Positions 8,593 to 16,585 of a stretch of 64,000 bases of DNA are shown here, in pieces (the first letter of the stretch is position 1; every line of letters starts with the position of its first letter). The translations under genes and the position numbers were made by a program. This DNA comes from Dysgonomonadaceae bacterium PH5-43 (lineage in GTDB: Bacteria; Bacteroidota; Bacteroidia; Bacteroidales; Azobacteroidaceae): positions 62,001 through 126,000 of the forward strand of contig JARXWK010000001.1 in the NCBI GenBank assembly GCA_029916745.1, in the 5' to 3' direction. The notes beneath the pieces were generated by a model. The model ran no database searches and had not been told where the DNA came from. It saw only the letters and a list, made by a program, of their open reading frames with translations.

Positions 8593-11184
8593 ATGAAGAA
8601 GATATTTTTACTTTTAATGGCAATCACTTGTTTATCATCGAATATATATTCACAAACTGAAAAATCATTAGAAAACAAAGTCGCTCAAAATTTAGTTAAC
8701 CAAATTTTGATGGCTCCCCAAGAGAAGATATACATACAAACCGACCGTCCTTACTACGTTATGGGCGAAACTATTTATTTCCGCACTTACTTATTAAATG
8801 CATCAACCAATCGCCCTGCATTTATGAGTCGTTACGTTTATGTCGAATTAGTAGACGCTAATAATGAAGTTGTTATGCGTAAACAAATACGCATCAGCTC
8901 AGATGATATGTACTATGGAGTATTACCTCTTCCCGAAACCACAGCCGAAGGATATTACTCTATAAGAGCCTACACAAAGTATATGCAAAACACTGGAGAA
9001 GAGAGTTTTTCTAATAAAAGCGTGTTCATAGCTCATTCTAATACATACAGAACAGAAATGATAACTAAGTTCGATTTCGTCAACGACCATCAAGTTGAGC
9101 TTACACTAAACTTCAAAAGTAAAAGCACAGGTAATGATATAAATCCCCAATCGATAGAAATAAAAAGAGGGAAAGATGTTATCAAACCAACATCTAATAA
9201 CGATTTTTATCACAAAGCTAAGATAAACATCAAAGATACCGACACAAACAGAACTCTGCTTGTCGATTTCAATAACGGAACTAATTCTTTTTCTAAGTTT
9301 ATCAGTATACCTTATTATAATAACCAACCCGAAATAAGCTTTTTCCCCGAAGGCGGAAACATTATTGCAGGAGAAAAGAATAAGATAGCTTTCAAATCTT
9401 TACTTCCAAATGGCGACACCACACCGATGAAGGGAGTCGTATTTAATTCAAAAGGAGAGAATCAAACTTCTTTTGAGAGCGAACACGACGGTATGGGCAG
9501 CTTTTTTATCAACGCACAAGCAGGCGAGTCTTACTATGCCGAAGTTAATCACAACGGGAAAACCATAAAAGTTAATCTGCCCGAAGTAAAAACCGATGCC
9601 TACTCGTTACAAGTTTCTAAAACCGACGATAAAGTTAGCCTTTCGGTCTTAAAGGGAAACAATAATGCTACCGATTGCTATTTATTGGCTCACTTTCAGG
9701 GAGTACCCGCGCTATTTCAAGCTTGGAATCTTTCGGAACCTACAAAAGATTTAGACTTCAAGCTATTTAAGACAGGCGTTAACCACCTTATATTGTTAGA
9801 CAACGAATTAAATCCGCTGAGCGAACGACTCGTATTTTTCAACTTCAACGACAGTCCATCGGTAGAGATACAGACAAACAATGCCACTGCCTACAAACGT
9901 CAGCTTATCGAACTCGATATTAATCTGAAAGATGCAAAATACGACGAGAAAGTACCTATAACTTTAGCCGTATCGGTTACCGACGACAACGACGTGAAAC
10001 TCAACTCGTCGACAAACATAAAAGCAGAAATACTCTTGTCGTCCGAATTAAAGGGACGAATAAACAATCCTGCTTGGTATTTAAGCCAAGAAAACAAGGC
10101 AGCCAACGCATCTGATTTATTAATGCTAACACACGGCTGGCGCAACTATTACATCGAGCAAGCACTAAAAGGAAACCCACACAATAACACTATTCAACCC
10201 GAAATATCGCAAGCGTTTACAGGATACCTAAAAGATAAAAGAGGACGTATAGCACGAGGCAGCATAATACAAATCAGTGCCTTAGGATACGACTACAAAG
10301 AAGCCGTAAGAGTAGATGAAACAACAGGTTATTATTACTTCAACAACTTCGAATTTCCCGACAGCACAAGCTATTATCTAACCGCAGTCGACAAAAACAA
10401 AACAACAGACGTAGAAATACACCCCAACGAGATTTCGTATCCTAACGTAGAGCTCCCATTCTATTTTCCAGTTGTAAAAGTCGAAGAAGAAGTTGACATA
10501 ACAAATTATGTTACCAAAGCAAATAAAAAATACACCTTAGAAAATGGAATTCGTATGGTTAACTTAGCCGAAGTAACGATAAAAGCAAAACCTAAGAAAG
10601 ACGTAAAAAGACAATTAGACAACCAAACCGTATATAAAAACCCCGTACGTTGGGTTTCGCCCGACGACTTTGAAGAAATGCCTTTACTAAACTTTGATGA
10701 GCTAAGCCATAGATTAGGTCTTGCCGAAGGCGCATACACTTACATCTATCGAGGACGAGAATACTCTTATGACGACATATCATTGTTCCTACACCCCGAA
10801 GACATAGCTCAGGCAGAATATTTCTTAGAACAAGGAGGAACAAAACGCCTAATAGTGCTAACCACTTGGCCAGCAGGCTACATAAAACCCGGAGAAGAGA
10901 ACAGTTCTTACTACAGAATATCAACACCATTGGGTTATCAGTGGCCAGTAGAATTTTACTCGCCCAAATACGACACATCGTCGGCACTAAACGACCCTAC
11001 CCCCGACCTAAGAACAACAATATACTGGAAACCAAACATCACGGTCGATAATGCCGAAAATAAAGCATCGGTTAGCTTCTACAGCGCCGACAACAAAACT
11101 TCGTATTCAGTAGTAGTAGAAGGCATTGGAAGCAATAGACAATTTATATACTATCGAGGCGACGCACTAATAAAGGTCGAATAA
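8593..11184 (+). CDS. Large exported MG2-domain (alpha-2-macroglobulin-like) protein
   Basis: The start at 8593 gives a signal peptide (MKKIFLLLMAITCLSSNIYS-Q) and 863 residues; the longer frame from 8524 would begin upstream of the promoter. Near residue 45 the motif EKIYIQTDRPYYVMGETIYFR marks the MG2 domain. Further beta-rich modules follow (SFFPEGGNIIAGEKNKIAFK, residues about 245-265) and a C-terminal region with LTTWPAGYIKPGEE and a strand-rich tail. Bacteroidetes have many such MG2 proteins without a thioester motif, often beside TonB-dependent receptors; no receptor is here. The 3' half looks richer in G and C than the 5' half. Its last 34 bases overlap the convergent DUF4249 gene. 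Confidence 0.78.
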   Translation: MKKIFLLLMAITCLSSNIYSQTEKSLENKVAQNLVNQILMAPQEKIYIQTDRPYYVMGETIYFRTYLLNASTNRPAFMSRYVYVELVDANNEVVMRKQIRISSDDMYYGVLPLPETTAEGYYSIRAYTKYMQNTGEESFSNKSVFIAHSNTYRTEMITKFDFVNDHQVELTLNFKSKSTGNDINPQSIEIKRGKDVIKPTSNNDFYHKAKINIKDTDTNRTLLVDFNNGTNSFSKFISIPYYNNQPEISFFPEGGNIIAGEKNKIAFKSLLPNGDTTPMKGVVFNSKGENQTSFESEHDGMGSFFINAQAGESYYAEVNHNGKTIKVNLPEVKTDAYSLQVSKTDDKVSLSVLKGNNNATDCYLLAHFQGVPALFQAWNLSEPTKDLDFKLFKTGVNHLILLDNELNPLSERLVFFNFNDSPSVEIQTNNATAYKRQLIELDINLKDAKYDEKVPITLAVSVTDDNDVKLNSSTNIKAEILLSSELKGRINNPAWYLSQENKAANASDLLMLTHGWRNYYIEQALKGNPHNNTIQPEISQAFTGYLKDKRGRIARGSIIQISALGYDYKEAVRVDETTGYYYFNNFEFPDSTSYYLTAVDKNKTTDVEIHPNEISYPNVELPFYFPVVKVEEEVDITNYVTKANKKYTLENGIRMVNLAEVTIKAKPKKDVKRQLDNQTVYKNPVRWVSPDDFEEMPLLNFDELSHRLGLAEGAYTYIYRGREYSYDDISLFLHPEDIAQAEYFLEQGGTKRLIVLTTWPAGYIKPGEENSSYYRISTPLGYQWPVEFYSPKYDTSSALNDPTPDLRTTIYWKPNITVDNAENKASVSFYSADNKTSYSVVVEGIGSNRQFIYYRGDALIKVE

Positions 11185-12002
11185 TATCCGCTCCAGATGC
11201 CGATACCACCATTTACGTTCGACTTCAAGCTCGTATATGCAGGGAATATCGGATTCTGAGCATTAATTAACTCATTCTGCCAACTCGTCCAAAAATCGTA
11301 CGCCTCCTTTGGCTGAGTTCGCAGCCTTACCATAACCGTTTTATTAACAGGGAAATAAGTATTATAAACCGTTTCCGGAATAATCGTTATCCCCTTATTT
11401 AACTGTAGCTCAACGCTGCCGCCAGAAAACTGAGTCGACACATAATTTCCGTACAAACAAGGCGTAAAAATATTCTCCGAGCCAACCACCATCGTCGACA
11501 CCTGATAATACGCATCGGCAACGTTCGTAAATCTAATATGAACATACCCCGTAGTATCCGAAGGCAACTCCTTAACAAACCAACAACTATCAACCCTCAC
11601 TGGCTGAGGAATATAAGTCGACGCCGTAATAATCCTATTTTTATACTCAACCGTTAACGAATAAGTTTTGCCAACCTCGCCCTTAATCCTCGAACCGTAA
11701 TAAACGTAAGGCGGCAAGTAATTATAATTCGCCTCCAACGCCAAAACCTCCGTCTCCACCCCATCGCTCACCGACACCCTCGCCGACTTAATAATATTTT
11801 TATACAAAACGGCTGTATCTAACTGCTGCTCAAACGAAGCCGAGAGCGTGAGCAACACCTGCGCATACGCATCATTCTCAATCCAGCCCTCAACCACAAC
11901 TTTCGGTTCGTAGTCGGCAGCCGTAATCTCCAAGTCGCCATCGCACCCGCAAAGCAGCAGGGGGAAGAGAAACACCGTCAGAAATTTTATAATTTTAACC
12001 AT
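11151..12002 (-). CDS. DUF4249 outer-membrane-type lipoprotein
   Basis: I choose the ATG at 12002 rather than 12044. It yields a lipoprotein signal (MVKIIKFLTVFLFPLLLCGC) and leaves about 47 bases of leader after the promoter at 12055-12062. DUF4249 features include PKVVVEGWIENDAYAQVLLTLSA at the mature N-terminus, RLRTQPKEAYDFWTSW near residue 235, and the terminal SLKSNVNGGIGIWSGYY. Family members normally accompany a TonB-dependent receptor and are thought to be surface lipoproteins for uptake; here no receptor gene is adjacent, so it looks orphaned. The gene is visibly richer in G and C than most of the window. It overlaps the end of the MG2 gene convergently. Confidence 0.8.
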   Translation of the reverse strand: MVKIIKFLTVFLFPLLLCGCDGDLEITAADYEPKVVVEGWIENDAYAQVLLTLSASFEQQLDTAVLYKNIIKSARVSVSDGVETEVLALEANYNYLPPYVYYGSRIKGEVGKTYSLTVEYKNRIITASTYIPQPVRVDSCWFVKELPSDTTGYVHIRFTNVADAYYQVSTMVVGSENIFTPCLYGNYVSTQFSGGSVELQLNKGITIIPETVYNTYFPVNKTVMVRLRTQPKEAYDFWTSWQNELINAQNPIFPAYTSLKSNVNGGIGIWSGYYSTFISASPR

Positions 12003-12054
12003 ATAAATTCGCATTCGCACGCTGCAAAACAATCGCATCGCCATATAAAGAATA

Positions 12055-12085
12055 CAAAGGTAGTTGGTTTACATTAATTCTCCAA
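12055..12085 (-). promoter_or_regulatory. Promoter of the DUF4249 gene
   Basis: On the minus strand TTG at 12083-12085 and TACCTTTG at 12055-12062, separated by 20 bases. It supports the start at 12002. Confidence 0.75.
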
Positions 12086-12134
12086 AACTAAAAAAATGAG
12101 CGTCAAAAGGGCGCTACAGCACCTTCTGAGGGGG

Positions 12135-12260
12135 CTAAATTTACGCACGTATGAAAATAAATTTACGTACGTATGAAAATATTTTTTCCTCCGTATGAAA
12201 ATAAATTTATGTACGTACGAAAATAAATTTTCCTCCGCTCGTAAATTTTCATACCCAAAG
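12135..12260. repeat. Array B: about five units of exactly 22 bp with core TATGAAAAT
   Basis: The core TATGAAAAT (once TACGAAAAT) starts at 12150, 12172, 12194 and 12216, an exact 22 bp pitch. A fifth, degenerate unit ends in the inverted core ATTTTCATA (12245-12253). Units alternate between ACGTACG and TCCTCCG as the variable part before the core. No open frame. It lies between the DUF4249 promoter and array C in a gene-free stretch of about 700 bases. Confidence 0.8.
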
Positions 12261-12275
12261 GATACGTTTTTTTAC

Positions 12276-12283
12276 TACCTTTG
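12276..12283 (+). promoter_or_regulatory. Isolated -7 box facing array C
   Basis: TACCTTTG on the plus strand, with no plus-strand gene in the next two kilobases. If active, it would transcribe array C. A clear -33 TTG is missing. Confidence 0.4.
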
Positions 12284-12353
12284 CTATATAAATTTAGACA
12301 CGGTTCTTAATTAAAATTTTATAATATAAAAACAACAATACCCCTTATCTATC

Positions 12354-12597
12354 TTAGTATAAACCCCTTGCCTTTGTTACTTGATAGGCGAGCTGTTTCT
12401 TAGTAGATACCCGAGTTGCTTCTTAGTAGATAGGCGAGCTGCTTGTTAGTAGATACCCCCTGTTGCTCTTAGTAGAACCGCCTCGCCTTTATACTTAAAG
12501 CGCCCCGTCTTTCTACTAGGAGACACCTCGCCTATCTACTAAGAGAGAGAAGGGGTCTCTTAGTAGAGAGGAGACCCAAAGTGAAGCTTTGCATTTA
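12354..12597. repeat. Array C (copy 1): 23-bp-pitch array with core TTAGTAGA
   Basis: Core starts at 12354, 12377, 12400, 12423, 12446 and 12469 give an exact 23 bp pitch. The next units are degenerate, then the core appears inverted (TCTACTAAGA near 12535) and again direct at 12560. The variable parts alternate between ACCCC- and GGCGAG-like sequences. It ends in AAGTGAAGCTTTGCATTT, the same end as copy 2 at 25160-25380. The rest of the gap 12598-12741 holds only the ompA-family terminator. Confidence 0.88.
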
Positions 12598-12638
12598 ATG
12601 GTTCTAAAACACTGAGATTGTGTGTGTGCTACACGTAC

Positions 12639-12682
12639 AAAAAGGAAAAAGGGTTGTGTCAAAAATATAATTGACACAACCC
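12639..12682 (-). terminator. Terminator of the OmpA-family gene
   Basis: GGGTTGTGTCAA (12651-12662) pairs perfectly with TTGACACAACCC (12671-12682). Read on the minus strand it is followed by a T-rich run (12650-12639), as expected downstream of the gene ending at 12742. Confidence 0.82.
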
Positions 12683-12741
12683 TTAAATCTTTTAATCGCT
12701 ACTAAATAATTATCAAGCAGCTATATTGTAAATACCGATAA

Positions 12742-14115
12742 TTATGGAATGATGAATATCGCTACACGGTTCCAGTCGTTTTCGTCGAATGGTTGAACTG
12801 TATCACCGAAGAATGTTACGTCAAGACGGCTTCTATCGATACCAAACTTAGTAACCAATACTTCTGCAACAGCTTTTGATCTGTTTTCAGACAGTTTCAT
12901 ATTGTGTTTAGGATTACCAGTGTTTTTATCAGCATAACCTGCAATTTGTATTTTTGCGTTAGGATTGCTATACAAATATTGTGCAGCTTTACCAATGCTT
13001 ATCATTTGGTTATCGCGAACAAGATAACTATCTAATGTAAAGAATACAGGAGTTAATAATTCTTTTTCAACTTCTGGTTCAGGACAGATAACTACCGGAG
13101 GACACACAACTTCTGGTTTGTTACGTAATTCGTTAATTATTTTGTTTAATTCTTCAACTTCGCAAGGAGGAATAACTGGTGCTTTGATAAAATGACGGAA
13201 GTTGAAACGATAAGATAAACCTAAAGTATAATTGCCTACGAAATCACAAGCAATATCACCACCTACTCTACGGTCGAAGTTTTCAGGTAAAATCAAAGCG
13301 TTTCCGTCAAGAAGTAATTGCCAACGGTCGTCTAATCTGAAACCTAATTGAAGCCCTGCTTTACCCATTGCACTATTTACAGCAGTTTTGTTGCCATCTT
13401 TAAATGTATGAGCATAACCTAAACCTGCATATATTACAGGAGTAAAAAAAGCGTTAGGATTATACGTTGTAAATACGTTTTTAACGTTTAACATAAAATC
13501 TACAGACGCACCTACGTATGTGATTTTGTGAGCAAATCCATTACCTTTTGAAGTTTCAAGATATTTTCCATCTTTCAAGAAAGTATTGAAAATCTCTGCT
13601 CTTACATCAGCGTCTGCTTCTTGATAAGCTGGAAGGTAAACGTTACTTATATTAGATTTGTAATCGTTGAAGTAATCTTGACCTACATACCAATCGCCAA
13701 AACCAAAACCTGTAGCGTCCTTTGTAGTCCAAGTAGCAAAACCTTGTAGTTCACCACCTGTTACACTTAACTTTAACCCCCAAACTGGAGTAAACCATTT
13801 ACCTACAGCAACACCAAAGCCTGGCTTAATCTGATCTTTCAAATCCATATATCGAGTTTCTTCACTAAATAATTGAGAAACTCCTCCATGTAAAGATATA
13901 AACCAATTGTCTTTAGGACGGTTAGCTACCCATGTTGTTCTGATAGCAGAAGTAGATTGCTCTAACTGACTTCTTTCAAAAACATCATAAACGGTATAAG
14001 CTTTTTCATCTCCAGAATATTGAGACTCTACCTCTAATGCTTTATAATCTTGTGCTTTTATGCCAAACACACAAGACAATAAAAATACAAATAATAACAA
14101 GTTTCTTTTTTTCAT
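12742..14115 (-). CDS. OmpA-family outer membrane protein
   Basis: A 457-residue envelope protein. Signal peptide MKKRNLLLFVFLLSCVFGIKA-Q; residues about 50-320 alternate in the way of a beta-barrel (FISLHGGVSQLF, FGVAVGKWFTPVWGLKLSVTGG, GLQLGFRLDDRWQLLLDG, YTLGLSYRFNFRHF). A proline-rich linker with paired PPCE and CPEPEVE follows. The C-terminal peptidoglycan-binding OmpA domain has FFTLDSYLV, IQIAGYADKNTGNPKHNMKLSENRSKAV and the final DENDWNRVAIFII. Such proteins anchor the outer membrane to peptidoglycan. It is a single gene with a strong promoter (14176-14205) and terminator. Confidence 0.9.
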   Translation of the reverse strand: MKKRNLLLFVFLLSCVFGIKAQDYKALEVESQYSGDEKAYTVYDVFERSQLEQSTSAIRTTWVANRPKDNWFISLHGGVSQLFSEETRYMDLKDQIKPGFGVAVGKWFTPVWGLKLSVTGGELQGFATWTTKDATGFGFGDWYVGQDYFNDYKSNISNVYLPAYQEADADVRAEIFNTFLKDGKYLETSKGNGFAHKITYVGASVDFMLNVKNVFTTYNPNAFFTPVIYAGLGYAHTFKDGNKTAVNSAMGKAGLQLGFRLDDRWQLLLDGNALILPENFDRRVGGDIACDFVGNYTLGLSYRFNFRHFIKAPVIPPCEVEELNKIINELRNKPEVVCPPVVICPEPEVEKELLTPVFFTLDSYLVRDNQMISIGKAAQYLYSNPNAKIQIAGYADKNTGNPKHNMKLSENRSKAVAEVLVTKFGIDRSRLDVTFFGDTVQPFDENDWNRVAIFIIP

Positions 14116-14175
14116 ATCACTATATAATTTATTTATTGTTCATTCTGAAATATTATACATTTCACTTTAAGGTTG

Positions 14176-14205
14176 CAAAAATACGTTATTTTTTCAACAT
14201 ACCAA
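14176..14205 (-). promoter_or_regulatory. Promoter of the OmpA-family gene
   Basis: On the minus strand TTG at 14203-14205 and TATTTTTG at 14176-14183 with 19 bases between them. The leader to the ATG at 14115 is about 55 bases. Confidence 0.72.
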
Positions 14206-14298
14206 GACTTTTGATTAGATTTCTTGATTATAAGCCTATACTTTGTTGTTTTAATATCCAATCTTTTATATTTTACACAAAACCTAAAACTTATTTAT

Positions 14299-14306
14299 TA
14301 CCTTTG
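14299..14306 (+). promoter_or_regulatory. -7 box before the small ORF and coaBC
   Basis: TACCTTTG, 42 bases upstream of the 40-codon ORF and the probable promoter of the coaBC-porD-recN run; -33 element unclear. Confidence 0.6.
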
Positions 14307-14347
14307 CAGGTTCTTATTTGAACTACAACAAATAAACATAAACATAA

Positions 14348-14470
14348 ATGAAACTAAAATTTCAATTATCATTAATAGTATTAATGTTGCTAATTACAAA
14401 TAACTTATTGGCTGAAAACAAACATACTATATTTGTTGCATTATCATCATTCCATAAACATCTTATATAA
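14348..14470 (+). CDS. Small 40-residue ORF with a signal-peptide-like N-terminus
   Basis: This frame is not long, but it starts 42 bases after a good -7 box and ends five bases before the coaBC start. The product begins MKLKFQLSLIVLMLLITNNL followed by LAENKH, so the first 22 residues look like a signal peptide with an LLA cleavage site; only about 18 residues remain after it. It may be a small exported peptide, a leader that affects coaBC translation, or the remnant of a broken exported protein. I recognise no family, and the frame is real only if translated. Confidence 0.4.
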   Translation: MKLKFQLSLIVLMLLITNNLLAENKHTIFVALSSFHKHLI

Positions 14471-14475
14471 TTGAT

Positions 14476-15681
14476 ATGCTTAAAGGAAAGAAAATAGTAT
14501 TAGGTATTACAGGTAGTATAGCAGCTTATAAGGCAGCATATCTATGTCGTGCATTAATAAAAAAAGGTGCAGAAGTACAAGTTGTTATAACTCCTGCAGG
14601 AAAAGAATTTATAACTCCTGTTACTTTATCAGCATTAACACAAAAGCCTGTAGTTTCGGAGTTTTTCACTGCCAATGACGGCACTTGGCATAGCCATGTT
14701 GATTTAGGTTTATGGGCCGACTTGATGTTAATTGCTCCTGCTACGGCAGCCACAATTGGTAAAATGGCAAACGGCATTGCCGACAATATGCTTATAACCA
14801 CTTATCTGTCGATGAAAGCTCCTGTGTTTGTTGCTCCTGCTATGGATTTGGATATGTTTTCTCACCCAAGCACACAAAACAATTTAGAAACACTGAAAGC
14901 TTATGGCAATCACATTATAGAACCTACCACTGGATTTCTTGCAAGTGCTTTGGAAGGCAAAGGTCGTATGGAAGAGCCTGATAATATAGTTAAGGCGTTA
15001 GAAAGTTTTTTTCAACAAAAAAGCGACTTAAGTGGTAAGAAAGTTTTGATTACCGCTGGTCCTACTTACGAAAAGATAGACCCCGTACGTTTCATAGGAA
15101 ATTACTCTTCTGGTAAAATGGGTTATGCTATAGCCGAAGAATGTGCTGCAAGAGGTGCTGAGGTAACCATAGTAAGTGGTCCTGTTAGTGTTAAAACCAA
15201 CAACCCTCTTATTAATATAATTAAGGTAGAAAGTGCAAGTGAGATGTATCACGAAGCTACAACTATTTTTGACGATATGGATATAGCGGTACTCTGCGCT
15301 GCCGTTGCCGATTATAAACCTGAAACTTATGCGGAGAATAAAATAAAACGCACATCTGATTCGTTATTAAATATAAGTCTTACACCTAACCCAGACATTG
15401 CAGCTTCGTTGGGAAAGATTAAAAATAACAAACAAATTCTTGTAGGATTTGCATTAGAAACTGATAATGAAACTAACAATGCTAAAGACAAGATAAAGAA
15501 AAAGAATTTAGACTTTATAGTATTGAACTCATTAAACGATAAAGATGCCTGCTTTCAGAGCGACAATAATAAGATTTCAATAATAGATAATAAAGGTAAT
15601 AAAACTAATTATCCTCTAAAATCTAAAGGTGAAGTTGCTGCTGATATAATCGATTATCTATTAAATTACAATAATGAATAA
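14476..15681 (+). CDS. coaBC: Bifunctional phosphopantothenoylcysteine decarboxylase/phosphopantothenate-cysteine ligase
   Basis: Catalyses two steps of coenzyme A synthesis: joining cysteine to 4'-phosphopantothenate and decarboxylating the product. At 401 residues it has the usual fused length. The N-terminal CoaC flavoprotein half begins LGITGSIAAYKAAYLCRALIKKG and includes APAMDLDMF near residue 119. The C-terminal CoaB half begins near residue 188 with VLITAGPTYEKIDPVRFIGNYSSGKMG and includes AAVADYKP near residue 275. It overlaps porD by eight bases and starts the order coaBC-porD-recN, which is common in Bacteroidetes. Confidence 0.96.
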   Translation: MLKGKKIVLGITGSIAAYKAAYLCRALIKKGAEVQVVITPAGKEFITPVTLSALTQKPVVSEFFTANDGTWHSHVDLGLWADLMLIAPATAATIGKMANGIADNMLITTYLSMKAPVFVAPAMDLDMFSHPSTQNNLETLKAYGNHIIEPTTGFLASALEGKGRMEEPDNIVKALESFFQQKSDLSGKKVLITAGPTYEKIDPVRFIGNYSSGKMGYAIAEECAARGAEVTIVSGPVSVKTNNPLINIIKVESASEMYHEATTIFDDMDIAVLCAAVADYKPETYAENKIKRTSDSLLNISLTPNPDIAASLGKIKNNKQILVGFALETDNETNNAKDKIKKKNLDFIVLNSLNDKDACFQSDNNKISIIDNKGNKTNYPLKSKGEVAADIIDYLLNYNNE

Positions 15682-16576
15682 AACGTTTTATATACTTGTA
15701 TTGCTAATAAGCCTATGTTTTGTAACTGCAAATTCGGAGGCTCAAGAACTTAACGCCCGAGTAACAGTTAATAGCGATAGAATACAAACTACAAATAAAA
15801 ACATATTCACAACTTTAGAGAAAACATTGAACGACCTAATAAATGGTAATAAATGGACTTCTACTACATTCACTAATGTAGAAAAAATTGATTGTTCTTT
15901 TACAATTACCATAATGGAACAAAACGACAATGTATTCAAAGCTGAAATATTTGTACAATCAAGACGTCCTGTTTACAATTCAGCTTATACAACAACAATG
16001 CTTAATCATCGCGATACTAATTTCGAGTTCGAGTATAGAGAGAACGAAACTATACAAATACAAGAAAACACCCTTAGTAGTAATCTTGAAGCGGTTATTA
16101 AGTTTTATATAAATCTCATATTAGCTTTAGACTTCGATAGCTTTTCTCCTCTTGGAGGAAGCGTATTCTATCGTAATGCTCAATCGATAGCTAATATGGC
16201 TCAATCGGCATCTTGGGGTGGCTGGTCGGCTTTCGATGATAATCGTTTCAGAGGAGCTATCGTTAATGCTTTTCTTGATGAAACACTAAAAGGATACCGT
16301 CAACTGTGGTACACCTATCACCGTAAAGGTTTAGACGAAATGGCTGCTAATGCCGACAGAGGACGTATTACGATTATCAATACCCTCCCATCGCTAAAGG
16401 AAGTTAAGAACGCTCGTTCTTCTGAAATTATTGTACAAATGTTTGCCGACGCAAAACTAACCGAAGTTGTATCTATAGCCGAAAAAGCAACTAAGGAAGA
16501 AAAAAAAGAAACTTATGATTTACTAAGAAATATATTCCCTACTTATTCTTCACAACTAAACCCTCTCAAAAAGTAA
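15674..16576 (+). CDS. porD: PorD-like (DUF4835) type IX secretion protein
   Basis: A 300-residue exported protein with signal peptide MNKTFYILVLLISLCFVTANSEA-Q. DUF4835 features are the early ELNARVTVNSDRIQTTNKNIFTTLEKTLNDLINGNKW region, a long middle with VFKAEIFVQSRRPVY and FEFEYRENETIQ, and the conserved HRKGLDEMA near residue 216. PorD is required for type IX secretion in Porphyromonas gingivalis. Position between coaBC and recN is typical. The presence of a sorting-domain protein at 25451-26716 agrees with a working system. Confidence 0.88.
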   Translation: MNKTFYILVLLISLCFVTANSEAQELNARVTVNSDRIQTTNKNIFTTLEKTLNDLINGNKWTSTTFTNVEKIDCSFTITIMEQNDNVFKAEIFVQSRRPVYNSAYTTTMLNHRDTNFEFEYRENETIQIQENTLSSNLEAVIKFYINLILALDFDSFSPLGGSVFYRNAQSIANMAQSASWGGWSAFDDNRFRGAIVNAFLDETLKGYRQLWYTYHRKGLDEMAANADRGRITIINTLPSLKEVKNARSSEIIVQMFADAKLTEVVSIAEKATKEEKKETYDLLRNIFPTYSSQLNPLKK

Positions 16577-16585
16577 ACGCTAATT

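Noticed and set aside
10592-10987. 131-residue minus-strand ORF
   Set aside because: It lies wholly within the MG2-domain gene, whose frame, signal peptide and motifs are convincing; the antisense frame shows none.
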